Assembly: GCA_036677085.1 (NCBI GenBank)
Contig: JAKFFI010000017.1
Span: forward strand, 124,001 to 188,000
From: JAGPUQ01 sp036677085
GTDB taxonomy: Bacteria; Pseudomonadota; Gammaproteobacteria; Pseudomonadales; Porticoccaceae
Length of the DNA stretch: 64,000 nt
Direction: 5' to 3'
The translations under genes and the position numbers were made by a program. Positions 1-7,646 of the stretch are shown piece after piece. Within the stretch, counting starts at the first letter, position 1, and every line of letters starts with the position of its first letter. Below the pieces are notes generated by a model. It was not told the origin of the DNA, made no database searches, and saw only the letters and a list, made by a program, of their open reading frames with translations.

Positions 1-180
1 CGGCCGCAGCGGCGCCTGGAACACCAGCTCGACCCGGAGAGCGGCAATCCGGCGGTCACCTATCCGGCGACCCCCGACGCCGGGCTGGAGCGCGCCATGG
101 CCTACTACCAGGGTGCCAGCCGAGTGTATGCAGCCGGCCTCGACCGCTGGCCGGGCGCCGCCGGAGTGGCGCGGCGGTGA
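1..180 (+). CDS. C-terminal fragment of unidentified protein
   Basis: An open frame runs from the first base of the window to a TGA at 178-180 and gives 59 residues of a protein whose start lies outside. The tail is hydrophilic, with a short AMAYYQGASRVYAAGLDRW stretch that looks helical. I do not recognise the family. The stop overlaps the GTG start of the PAP2 gene in a GTGA arrangement, so the two are probably translationally coupled, and this gene is likely the upstream member of an envelope-related operon. Reading frame certainty is good; function is unknown. Confidence 0.6.
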   Translation, partial: RPQRRLEHQLDPESGNPAVTYPATPDAGLERAMAYYQGASRVYAAGLDRWPGAAGVARR

Positions 181-917
181 GCGACGCGCGGCCGGAGCCC
201 GGGGCGCGGGAGTTTCTCGCCCGCCATCTGCTGTGGCCGGCGCTGGTGTTTGGTCTGGTCGCCCTGGGTCTGGCGTGGAGCGCACTCGACCTGCGCCTGG
301 CCGATACCCTCTATCGGCTGGAAGGCGGCCACTGGCTATTGCGGGATAACTTCTGGGCGCGATCGGTGCTTCACGACGGGGTCAAACTGGTCGGCCGCGG
401 CGTGGCCGCCGGGTTGCTGCTGGCGGCACTGGTCAGTTCGCTGATCCCGCGCTGGCACGTCTGGCGCCGGCCGCTGTGGTACCTGGTGGTGACGGTGCCG
501 GGGTCGGTGGCGCTGGTCGGCTGGCTGAAGCGCTCGGGCTGGGGGCTGTGTCCCTGGGATATGGTTCGCTACGGCGGCGATCAGCCGGTCGGCATCGCCT
601 ATTTCGCGGCCTTGCCGGGGCAGACCGATACCGGCCGCTGCCTTCCCGCCGGACATGCCGCGGGCGGCTATGCGCTGTTGGCGCTGTACTTCGCGCTCCT
701 CCAGATCCGCCCGCAGTGGGCGCGGCGCGGGCTCGCCGTGGGGATCGGCGCCGGGCTGCTGCTGGGCGTCGACCAACAGCTACGGGGCGCGCATTTCCTG
801 TCCCATGACCTCTGGACCGCCGCTATCTGCTGGTTCACCAGCCTGGGGTTTTATCTGTTGTTTTTCGGGCGCCAACCCGTGCCCGGCGCCTACTGCCCTC
901 CGGAGAGTGCCAAATGA
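177..917 (+). CDS. PAP2-family membrane phosphatase
   Basis: This 246-residue integral membrane protein belongs to the type 2 phosphatidic acid phosphatase superfamily, which removes or transfers phosphate groups on lipids such as undecaprenyl pyrophosphate, phosphatidylglycerophosphate or lipid A. There are about six hydrophobic segments. The active-site motifs are visible: a conserved Lys near 118, PAGHA at 147-151 (most family members have PSGH, so Ser is Ala here) and RGAHFLSHD at 193-201 with the catalytic His and Asp. The GTG start at 177 overlaps the previous stop, and its own stop overlaps the ATG of the phosphoglycerol transferase gene, so all three genes form one transcript. A role in recycling or trimming a lipid-linked envelope substrate is inferred from that context; the exact substrate cannot be read from the sequence. 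Confidence 0.85.
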   Translation: MSDARPEPGAREFLARHLLWPALVFGLVALGLAWSALDLRLADTLYRLEGGHWLLRDNFWARSVLHDGVKLVGRGVAAGLLLAALVSSLIPRWHVWRRPLWYLVVTVPGSVALVGWLKRSGWGLCPWDMVRYGGDQPVGIAYFAALPGQTDTGRCLPAGHAAGGYALLALYFALLQIRPQWARRGLAVGIGAGLLLGVDQQLRGAHFLSHDLWTAAICWFTSLGFYLLFFGRQPVPGAYCPPESAK

Positions 918-3007
918 CTTCAGCCACCAAGCCCTCCGGCACTCCCCACCGCCTCGCGCGCAATGCCCTCGGTGCCGATCTCGCGTTTCTGGCCGGTGCC
1001 GGCGCGGTGCTGGCGATCCTGCAGACGCTACTCCGGGTCCTGCTGTACTGGCGCAACCGCGCGCTCGCCGACGGCATTCCCGGATCCACCCTGGCCAAAG
1101 CGCTGGCGACCGGCGTTCGCTTCGATCTGATCATTGTCGGCTATCTGCTGCTGCTGCCGGCGCTGGCGTTGCTGCTGCCGCGCAGTCTGCGTCCCCGCGC
1201 ACTCTGGGTCGCCGCACTCACTGTCGCCAGCGCGTTGATCGTGTTCGTCGGCGTGGTCGAGCTCGACTTCTACCACGAGTTTCACGTCCGGCTGAACAGT
1301 CTGGCGTTCGAGTACCTGCGCGCCGATCCGGGCACAGTGTCCAGCATGCTCTGGAACGGTTTTCCAGTGCTGCGCTATCTGGCGCTGTGGCTGGTGCTAT
1401 CGCTGGGGGCCGGCTGGGCCTACCGGAAACTGGACCGGATCACCCGGCCTGCGCCGAATGCGCGTGGCACGGGCTGGGCGCTGCGCATCCCGGCGGTACT
1501 CGTGGTGCTGTTGGTACTCGGCGCTGCCAGCCGGGGTACCCTGCGCTTCGGTCCTCCGCTGCGCTGGGGCGACGCCTATCACAGCGCCTTCGCGTTCGCC
1601 AATCATCTGGGACTCAACGGTGTCTTCACACTCGCCAAGGCGGTGGCGGCCGACGGCGGGGAGCAGAGTGCCCACTGGCTGAAGGTGATGCCCGAAGCCG
1701 AAGCCCTGGCGCTCACCCGCACGCTGGTGGTGACGGGCAGCGATCAGTTGCTGGATGCTGGAACCGCACCTCTGTTGCGCCGCCACGCACCGGCTCCTCG
1801 ACCGGGACCGCACTCGGGACCGCGACCGCGCAATCTCGTCTTTATCATCATGGAAAGTTTTTCGGGCGAGTTCGTGGGAGCCCTCGGCCATCCCCATGGC
1901 GTCACGCCTGCGTTCGATCGGCTCGCCGATGATGGCCTGCTGTTCGAGCGGTTTTTCTCCAACGGCACCCACACTCATCAGAGCATGTTCGCCTCCGTGG
2001 CCTGCTTTCCCAACCTGCCCGGGTTCGAATATCTGATGCAGACGCCGGAGGGGATGCACCAGTTTTCCGGCCTCGGCAACCTGCTGTCGGCGCGGGGTTT
2101 CCGCAATCTCTACGTCTACAACGGCAGTTTCTCGTGGGACAACCAGAACGGCTTTTTCGGCAACCAGGGTTTCACCCGTTTCATCGGGCGCGAAGATTAC
2201 GTCGCGCCGAAATTCTACGACGCCACCTGGGGTGTGTCGGATGAAGACATGTTCAACCGCGCGGCGACGGAATTGGCCGCGCTGCCCGCCAACCGGCCCT
2301 TCTTCGCGGTCCTGCAAACCCTGTCCAACCACACGCCCTATCACCTGCCCGACCCACTGCCGTTTGCGCCCGTGCAGGGTTTCGGCGACCTGGACCAGCA
2401 CCTGACGGCGATGAAGTATTCCGACTGGGCGCTGGGGCAGTTTTTCGAGCAGGCGCGACACGCGCCCTGGTTCGAGCAGACCCTGTTCGTGGTGGTGGGC
2501 GACCACGGCTTCGGCACTTCCACCCAAGTGACCGATATCGACCTGGCGCGCTTCCATGTGCCCGCGCTGCTGATCGGTCCCGGCATCCGCGCACGGTTCG
2601 GCGCCCACAGCGCCACCGTCGCCAGCCAGGTGGATCTGGTGCCCACCGCCATCAGCCAGCTCGGCAAGCCCTTTACCCACCAGTGCTGGGGCCGGGACCT
2701 GCTGGCCCTGCCGGCGGATGACCCGGGATTTGCGGTGATCAAGCCCTCCGGCAGCGACGCCACCACCGCCATCGTCGCCGGCGGCGAGATCCTGGTGCGC
2801 ACCCCGGCGGGCATCGCACGACTCTACGACTATCGGTTCGCACCCTTGGCGGCGACCCCCATGCAGAATGAGCGCGAAACGGCGCGCCTGGCGCAGAATC
2901 TCACCGCCTACCTGTCGACCGCGACCCGCGCGCTGTTGTCGGATTCGATCGCGGCGCAGGCGCCAGCTTCCGAGCGGCATTTCCCCGCGGCGAATGCAAA
3001 GCGGTGA
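914..3007 (+). CDS. LTA synthase family phosphoglycerol transferase (sulfatase fold)
   Basis: This 697-residue protein has about five N-terminal transmembrane helices (to roughly residue 220), a Pro/Arg-rich linker around residues 290-307, then a periplasmic alkaline-phosphatase/sulfatase-fold domain. Metal-site and nucleophile motifs are present: FIIMESFSGEFVGALG (Glu ligand), SNGTHTHQSMF (Thr nucleophile candidate) and VVVGDHGFG (Asp-His ligands). The layout is that of LtaS, OpgB and related Gram-negative enzymes that move phosphoglycerol from phosphatidylglycerol to periplasmic glucans or other envelope acceptors. The ATG overlaps the stop of the PAP2 gene (ATGA). A PAP2 partner could process the diacylglycerol or phospholipid by-product; this is inference. 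The acceptor is unknown. Confidence 0.88.
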   Translation: MTSATKPSGTPHRLARNALGADLAFLAGAGAVLAILQTLLRVLLYWRNRALADGIPGSTLAKALATGVRFDLIIVGYLLLLPALALLLPRSLRPRALWVAALTVASALIVFVGVVELDFYHEFHVRLNSLAFEYLRADPGTVSSMLWNGFPVLRYLALWLVLSLGAGWAYRKLDRITRPAPNARGTGWALRIPAVLVVLLVLGAASRGTLRFGPPLRWGDAYHSAFAFANHLGLNGVFTLAKAVAADGGEQSAHWLKVMPEAEALALTRTLVVTGSDQLLDAGTAPLLRRHAPAPRPGPHSGPRPRNLVFIIMESFSGEFVGALGHPHGVTPAFDRLADDGLLFERFFSNGTHTHQSMFASVACFPNLPGFEYLMQTPEGMHQFSGLGNLLSARGFRNLYVYNGSFSWDNQNGFFGNQGFTRFIGREDYVAPKFYDATWGVSDEDMFNRAATELAALPANRPFFAVLQTLSNHTPYHLPDPLPFAPVQGFGDLDQHLTAMKYSDWALGQFFEQARHAPWFEQTLFVVVGDHGFGTSTQVTDIDLARFHVPALLIGPGIRARFGAHSATVASQVDLVPTAISQLGKPFTHQCWGRDLLALPADDPGFAVIKPSGSDATTAIVAGGEILVRTPAGIARLYDYRFAPLAATPMQNERETARLAQNLTAYLSTATRALLSDSIAAQAPASERHFPAANAKR

Positions 3008-3027
3008 AAAAGTCTGGCCGGCTTTTT
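3007..3027 (+). terminator. Weak intrinsic terminator
   Basis: An A5G / CT5 inverted repeat with a short GC core directly follows the stop codon at 3005-3007 and ends in five T residues. The stem is mostly A-T, so termination may be partial. Confidence 0.4.
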
Positions 3028-3138
3028 CGCGTGTGGTAACTCTTCGTAGCGGAAACCGAAAATACGTCGGTCCGTCTTTTTCCGCCATTTTTTATGCTTT
3101 AGTACCGATCCGGATATCCAGATCGTTCAAGGCCGCCC

Positions 3139-3963
3139 ATGAATGACCTCCAAAATATTGTCGCCGATCTCCGTGCCGAGGGCGACGAGCTGTACGACTT
3201 TCTGCGCAATCTCAAGGCGGCGGACTGGGCCGGCGTTACCCGCTTCAAGGCCTGGACCATCGACGATGTAGTCGCCCATCTCTATTTTGGTGATTACCTG
3301 GGGGTGACATCGCACCGCAGCGCACCGGAATTCCTGGCCTTCATGGCGAAGGTAAAGGCGGCGGGCGAGCCCCTGGCCACCTATACCCGCAAGTGGCTCG
3401 ACAACGCGTCCGGCGCGCCCCTGCTGGAAATGTGGCGTGGCCAGTTCACAGCCATGTGCGATCTTTTTGCCGCCAGCGATCCAGACCTGCGCCTGACCTG
3501 GGCGGGACCGGACATGGGTATCAAGATGTTCACCACGGCCCGCCTGATGGAGACCTGGGCTCACAGCTGGGCGATCTATGACCTGCTGGGCGTTTCACGG
3601 CCACAGTCGGATCGCATTCGACACATTGCCACCATCGGCGCCAGAACCTACGGCTGGAGTTTTGCGAACCGCGGCCTGGACGCCCCCGGGCCGGCACCCT
3701 ATCTGGAACTGGAAGCACCCTCCGGGACACTATGGCAGTGGCACGAGCCGCAGGAAGATAATCGGATCACAGGCTCCGCCGTGGAGTTCTGCCAGGTGGT
3801 TACGCAAGTGCGCAATATCGCCGATACCCGGTTGCGGGTGAAAGGTGCACCGGCAGTAGCCTGGATGGCTATCGCCCAGTGCTTTGCGGGTCCTCCCGAA
3901 AAACCGCCGGAGCCGGGATCGCGCGGCTTTGGGAAACAAGAGCGAGGGATTCATTCAACGTAA
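3139..3963 (+). CDS. TIGR03084-type DinB/maleylpyruvate isomerase-like protein
   Basis: This 274-residue soluble protein resembles the TIGR03084 family in the DinB-like, mycothiol-dependent maleylpyruvate isomerase superfamily. The N-terminal four-helix region shows AWTIDDVVAHLYFGDYLG with a His at the expected metal position, and a second His lies in METWAHSWAIYDLLG near residue 140, the third helix of the fold. The C-terminal third (from about 190) is a small alpha/beta lobe as in MDMPI enzymes. No mycothiol genes are visible nearby, and the substrate is unknown. The gene stands alone, 131 bp after the previous gene and convergent with the peroxiredoxin gene. A TATGCT box at about 3093 may be its -10 element. 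Confidence 0.8.
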   Translation: MNDLQNIVADLRAEGDELYDFLRNLKAADWAGVTRFKAWTIDDVVAHLYFGDYLGVTSHRSAPEFLAFMAKVKAAGEPLATYTRKWLDNASGAPLLEMWRGQFTAMCDLFAASDPDLRLTWAGPDMGIKMFTTARLMETWAHSWAIYDLLGVSRPQSDRIRHIATIGARTYGWSFANRGLDAPGPAPYLELEAPSGTLWQWHEPQEDNRITGSAVEFCQVVTQVRNIADTRLRVKGAPAVAWMAIAQCFAGPPEKPPEPGSRGFGKQERGIHST

Positions 3964-4087
3964 AGTGACCGGGCTGGCGCCATGTGTTCATTATTCCTAT
4001 GGAGTCACGTCGAGGCCCGTTCCGATGCAATCGCCATCATCGATCAATACTGATACCGCCCGGTGGAAATCTCAGTGAATGCAGGGC

Positions 4088-4114
4088 TGCCGGCCGTCAC
4101 GGAGACGGCCGGCA
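4088..4114 (-). terminator. GC-rich hairpin after peroxiredoxin gene
   Basis: A perfect 11-bp inverted repeat (4088-4098 and 4104-4114) with a 5-nt loop lies 10 nt past the stop of the minus-strand peroxiredoxin gene, between convergent genes. There is no U tract, so it may act as a pause or mRNA-end stabilising structure and not as a strict intrinsic terminator. Confidence 0.5.
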
Positions 4115-4123
4115 AGATCGGCG

Positions 4124-4606
4124 TCAAAGACTGGCGAGCACATGCTCGGCAGAGCTCACCTTGAACTTGCCGGCCTCTTCAACAAAGACGTGACTCACTT
4201 TGCCGTTGTCGACGACCAGCGCGAAACGCTGGCCGCGCTTGCCCATGCCGAAGCCGGTGGCATCCAGCTCCAGACCCAGCGCACGCGCGTAGTCGCCGTT
4301 GCCATCGGCGAGCATGGTCACCTTGCCATCGGCGTTTGCGCTCTTGCCCCAGGCATCCATGACAAAGACATCGTTGACCGCCATGCAGGCGATGGTGTTG
4401 ACGCCCTTCTGCTGGAATTCGGCAGCCTTTTCGACGAAACCGGGCAGGTGTTGCCGCGAGCAGGTCGGGGTAAAGGCACCTGGCACCGAGAACAGCACCA
4501 CTTTCTTGCCTTCGAAGAATTCCTTGCTGCTGACGGAGCCGGGACCGTCGGCTTTCATGATGGTGAAGCGCCCTTCAGGCATGGTATCGCCAGTCTTGAT
4601 GGTCAT
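4124..4606 (-). CDS. Peroxiredoxin (Prx5-like, thiol peroxidase)
   Basis: This 160-residue cytoplasmic peroxiredoxin reduces hydrogen peroxide and alkyl hydroperoxides through a peroxidatic cysteine. The signature PGAFTPTCSRQHLPG contains that Cys (near residue 50), and a second Cys occurs in IACMAVNDVFVMDAW (near 75). Length and motif order fit the Prx5/AhpE-like redoxin family usually reduced by glutathione/glutaredoxin. I chose the ATG at 4606 because GGAG lies 6 nt upstream; the ATG two codons earlier abuts the Shine-Dalgarno sequence, and the open frame to 4726 is not needed for the fold. It appears monocistronic and ends at a hairpin facing the TIGR03084 gene. Confidence 0.93.
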   Translation of the reverse strand: MTIKTGDTMPEGRFTIMKADGPGSVSSKEFFEGKKVVLFSVPGAFTPTCSRQHLPGFVEKAAEFQQKGVNTIACMAVNDVFVMDAWGKSANADGKVTMLADGNGDYARALGLELDATGFGMGKRGQRFALVVDNGKVSHVFVEEAGKFKVSSAEHVLASL

Positions 4607-4722
4607 GGTCATCTCCTTTCTGTGAATGGTTGTCGGTTGGGTCCGTGGGCGGCCGATTATGGCATTTTCCCCGGAGTTTGAACGCTGCATCCCGCTTCGA
4701 CGCCCCGCGTCGGGAACCTGGG

Positions 4723-5571
4723 TCAACGCGGCATGGGGTTAAACAACTGGGCATTGCGATGGTGCGCGGCGTGATACAACACGCCGAAACCGACCCGGTT
4801 GACAATACGGTGCCATCCGCGACTATTGAGGTCTGCCGCCCCATTGCGACCATCGGCGCCCAGCGGATGAGTGTGGTAGTTGATCACGGTGAACAGCCAC
4901 CAGCCCGTGCACAGGGTCGGCATCCACACCGCGGCGAACCAGGTCGGCCCCAGCAACATGAACAAGCTCAGCGGCATCAGCGCGAACCCGATCACCGCAG
5001 CCACTCCAGCGATGCCGTAATACCAGGCCGGCAGATGATGGATGTCCTTGTGACGGGCATCCAGATAGCGCATGGACGCACCCTGCATCCAGTTGGCGTA
5101 ACGCCAGAAAGTCATGGTGCCGGGACAGTGGGGATCCCGCTCCGGATCATCGGTATGCTTGTGATGGTAGTGGTGCACCAGCTTCCAGCCCAGCAGATTG
5201 GTGCGCAGAAACCAGCCGGTGAGTTCGCCCACCACCGGGTTCAGCCAGCGCGGGCGAAACTGGTCGTGGCTGGCGTTGTGAATGAACACGGCTCCCACGA
5301 CGCCCAGCGCCCAGGTAACGGGAAACAGTAGCACCAGCCACAGCGCGGTGGTCAGCGGCGCCGGCGTCAGCAGGAGCGCCGGGATGACCGCAATCAGCAT
5401 GGCATCGAACCGCGTACTGATGATCAGCGCGATCGTCAGCACCAGCAGCCAACCGGCGCCGGTACTCCCGGGCGCGGTCCAGAACCAGGCCGTTACCAAC
5501 CCGAGTACGATCACCCAGCCCAGCATGTAGCGGAGCAGGTAGTAGGGTTCGGTATGGAATTTCCTGAACAT
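4723..5571 (-). CDS. Membrane fatty acid desaturase family protein
   Basis: This 282-residue membrane di-iron enzyme has the three histidine boxes of the fatty acid desaturase/hydroxylase superfamily: HNASHDQ (HxxxH), HHYHHKHTDD (HxxHH) and HAAHHRNAQLFNP (HxxHH). Four or more hydrophobic segments flank them. Such enzymes insert a double bond or hydroxyl group into acyl chains or related hydrophobic substrates using O2 and an electron donor. The start at ATG 5571 has GAGG 6 nt upstream; a longer in-frame extension to 5595 lacks support. No ferredoxin or reductase gene is adjacent. The exact substrate is unknown. Confidence 0.9.
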   Translation of the reverse strand: MFRKFHTEPYYLLRYMLGWVIVLGLVTAWFWTAPGSTGAGWLLVLTIALIISTRFDAMLIAVIPALLLTPAPLTTALWLVLLFPVTWALGVVGAVFIHNASHDQFRPRWLNPVVGELTGWFLRTNLLGWKLVHHYHHKHTDDPERDPHCPGTMTFWRYANWMQGASMRYLDARHKDIHHLPAWYYGIAGVAAVIGFALMPLSLFMLLGPTWFAAVWMPTLCTGWWLFTVINYHTHPLGADGRNGAADLNSRGWHRIVNRVGFGVLYHAAHHRNAQLFNPMPR

Positions 5572-5684
5572 GCGGCACCTCGTCTCGATTACCACAAAAA
5601 TGATCCCTCCCCGCGGCGAGCTCCGCGGGCTACCGAGTGTAGCCCGGAATCCATCGCGTACTGACCGAACGGGCGATCACCGGG

Positions 5685-6845
5685 CTATTTGTACGCGACG
5701 CCGACCGCGCCGATGGTCTCGCGCGCAATGATGGTCTTCATGATATGGGAAGTGCCGTCACCGATCTGCAGACCCATCACGTCGATCATGCGCTGCAAGT
5801 GGGGCAGGTCCATGCCCCAGCCGTAGTGACCGTGGAGTACCAGACAGTCCTGGATGATATCGGTCCCCCATTTCGGACCCATCCATTTCACCATCGCGGC
5901 CTCCTTGGTGTGGGGCATACCGCGATCCCGCAGCGCCAGACCCTGGTAGGACAGGGCGCGCACGGCGGCGAGTTTGCTGTCGTTTTCGGCGAGGGGAAAG
6001 GTGGTGCCCTGAAACTTGGCGAGCGGCCGACCGAAGGCCTCGCGTTCCTGGATGTATTGCCAGGTCTCATCCACCGATGCCTGGGCGGTACCGACACACA
6101 TCAGCGCGATCAGAAAACGGCTCAGATCGAACCCCTGCATGACCTTGGTGAAGCCCTCGCCTTCCCTGCCCACCATCGCGGTTTCGGGAATTTCCACATC
6201 GTCGAAAAATACCTGCCCGCGACCGACCGGCCGACTGCCGACATCCGCAAAACGGGTACAGGTGACGCCGGCTAGGTCGAGGGGCACCAGAAAGGCCGTG
6301 ACGCCGCGCGCGCCCGGCTGGTTCGCATCGGTGCGCGCAAACATCAGCATCATCTCGGCCTGGGCGCCGTAGGTGATCGACGTCTTCTCGCCATTGAGCA
6401 CGAAACGGTCGCCCTTGCGGGTCGCCCGCAAGGCGAGGTTGGCGGCATCCGAGCCGCCCCGGGGTTCGGTCAGCCCCAGTTGCACCAGGATTTCCCCTGC
6501 GGCAATACGCGGCAGCACGGTTTCTTTCATGGCCTCGGTGCCATGGTCCTGAATCACACCACCCACCAGCGGTGAAGTCATCGCGACATAGCTGATATTG
6601 ATGTCGGCGTAGGCGAGTGCCTCACAGACGAGGCCGGCCACCACGCTGGAGGCGCCGATGCCGCCGTATTCCTCCGCGAGCGTCGGCGCGACCAGCCCCA
6701 ATTGGCCCAATTCGCGCAGCAGCGTGCGATCGATACATTCCTGCTGACTGCGCGCCTGATAGCCTTCCGCCAGACGCTCGCGGGCAAAGCGCCGCGCGGT
6801 TTCTTCGATGAAACGCTCTTCGTCGGTTAACCAGGGAATGCTCAT
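5685..6845 (-). CDS. Acyl-CoA dehydrogenase
   Basis: This 386-residue FAD-dependent enzyme oxidises an acyl-CoA at the alpha-beta bond and passes electrons to ETF. The N-terminal helical domain, the LTEPRGGSDAANLALRA FAD/substrate loop and the C-terminal helical domain are all present. The usual catalytic base of the medium/short-chain family is Glu in a YEGT-type motif; here the aligned segment reads QIGDGTSHI, with Asp at 363. The His-rich HGHYGWGMDLPHLQRM segment precedes it. This suggests a branched or cyclic acyl substrate, or a base placed elsewhere, but that is inference. The ATG at 6845 follows AGGAG by 4 nt. The gene stands alone; a hairpin (5610-5629) lies beyond its stop. Confidence 0.92.
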   Translation of the reverse strand: MSIPWLTDEERFIEETARRFARERLAEGYQARSQQECIDRTLLRELGQLGLVAPTLAEEYGGIGASSVVAGLVCEALAYADINISYVAMTSPLVGGVIQDHGTEAMKETVLPRIAAGEILVQLGLTEPRGGSDAANLALRATRKGDRFVLNGEKTSITYGAQAEMMLMFARTDANQPGARGVTAFLVPLDLAGVTCTRFADVGSRPVGRGQVFFDDVEIPETAMVGREGEGFTKVMQGFDLSRFLIALMCVGTAQASVDETWQYIQEREAFGRPLAKFQGTTFPLAENDSKLAAVRALSYQGLALRDRGMPHTKEAAMVKWMGPKWGTDIIQDCLVLHGHYGWGMDLPHLQRMIDVMGLQIGDGTSHIMKTIIARETIGAVGVAYK

Positions 6846-6991
6846 GATGCTCCTAGGGCAGGTTGTTGGCGGCCGCATGCGGGGCGGTCGTCCGCGCTCG
6901 CAACCGCGGCGCTACCTTAACGAAGCCGACTTTGATCATCAACGCCGGCGCGCCGTGCCGGTCGCGACGGCAAGGCGTCAGCACCAAAGCC

Positions 6992-7543
6992 TCAGCGGAT
7001 GAAATGCTCGCGGTAGTAACTGAGCTCGGCGACCGAATCGCGAATATCCTCCAGCGCCAGATGCTGGGAATTCTTTTGCACGCCGCCGAGCAGCTCCGGC
7101 CGCCAGCGCCGCACCAATTCCTTGACGGTGCTGACGTCGAGGTTGCGGTAGTGAAAATAGGCTTCGAGCTCCGGCATCTCCCGGGCCAGAAAACGGCGAT
7201 CCTGGCAGATCGAATTACCGCACATGGGCGACACCCCGGGCGCCACCCAGGCGCGCAGAAACGCCAGCGTTGCCAGTTCGGCATCGCGCGCACTGTAGGG
7301 GCTCGCGCGTACCCGTCGCACCAGCCCCGACTGGGTGTGCTGGCGCGTGTTCCAGTCGTCCATTTTCCCGAGCACGGCATCCGGCCGTTGAATAGCGAGA
7401 CTCGGCCCTTCGGCGAGCACATGGAGATCGCGATCCGTCACCAGCGTGGCAATTTCGATGATGGTGTCGTTGATCGTGTCCAGGCCGGTCATTTCCAGAT
7501 CGATCCAGATCAGATGAAGATCCGCGGGGTTGCCTGTGTTCAT
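6992..7543 (-). CDS. orn: Oligoribonuclease
   Basis: This 183-residue DEDDh 3'-5' exoribonuclease degrades 2-5 nt RNAs and linear pGpG to mononucleotides, completing RNA turnover and c-di-GMP breakdown. Motifs: IWIDLEMTGLD (Exo I, DxE), NSICQDRRFL (Exo II region) and HLALEDIRDS (Exo III, His and Asp). Length equals the family norm. The start at ATG 7543 has GGAG 5 nt upstream; the longer frame to 7750 runs into rsgA and is not credible. It is divergent from rsgA, the common gammaproteobacterial arrangement, with a long inverted repeat in the shared upstream region. Confidence 0.96.
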   Translation of the reverse strand: MNTGNPADLHLIWIDLEMTGLDTINDTIIEIATLVTDRDLHVLAEGPSLAIQRPDAVLGKMDDWNTRQHTQSGLVRRVRASPYSARDAELATLAFLRAWVAPGVSPMCGNSICQDRRFLAREMPELEAYFHYRNLDVSTVKELVRRWRPELLGGVQKNSQHLALEDIRDSVAELSYYREHFIR

Positions 7544-7562
7544 TTTCGCTCCAGCCGGCAGC

Positions 7563-7595
7563 GCCAGTACCGGAGCCGACGGCCCCGGTACTGGC
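7563..7595. repeat. Perfect 11-bp inverted repeat in the orn/rsgA divergent promoter region
   Basis: GCCAGTACCGG at 7563-7573 is mirrored exactly at 7585-7595 across an 11-nt spacer. It lies 20-52 bp upstream of the orn start and 52-84 bp upstream of rsgA, and an AT-rich TATCCTATAT element follows at about 7605. It could be an operator for a dimeric regulator or a hairpin in the rsgA or orn leader; neither can be decided from sequence. Confidence 0.6.
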
Positions 7596-7646
7596 GAGGG
7601 GATTATCCTATATGCTTGGCGCCCTACAACACAGGCACTTCGGGGC

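Noticed and set aside
655..1932. 425-codon plus-strand frame overlapping the PAP2 and LTA-synthase genes
   Set aside because: Out of frame with two well-supported genes, and its Arg/Ser/Pro-rich product has no domain.
1397..3088. 563-codon open frame on the minus strand opposite the LTA-synthase-like gene
   Set aside because: It is a GC-rich shadow of the plus-strand gene; composition is Arg/Gly/Gln-rich without any recognisable domain, while the plus strand has full family motifs.
4607..4726. Longer N-terminus for the peroxiredoxin
   Set aside because: The extension would overlap the desaturase stop and lacks a ribosome site, while ATG 4606 has GGAG at 6 nt and gives the family length.
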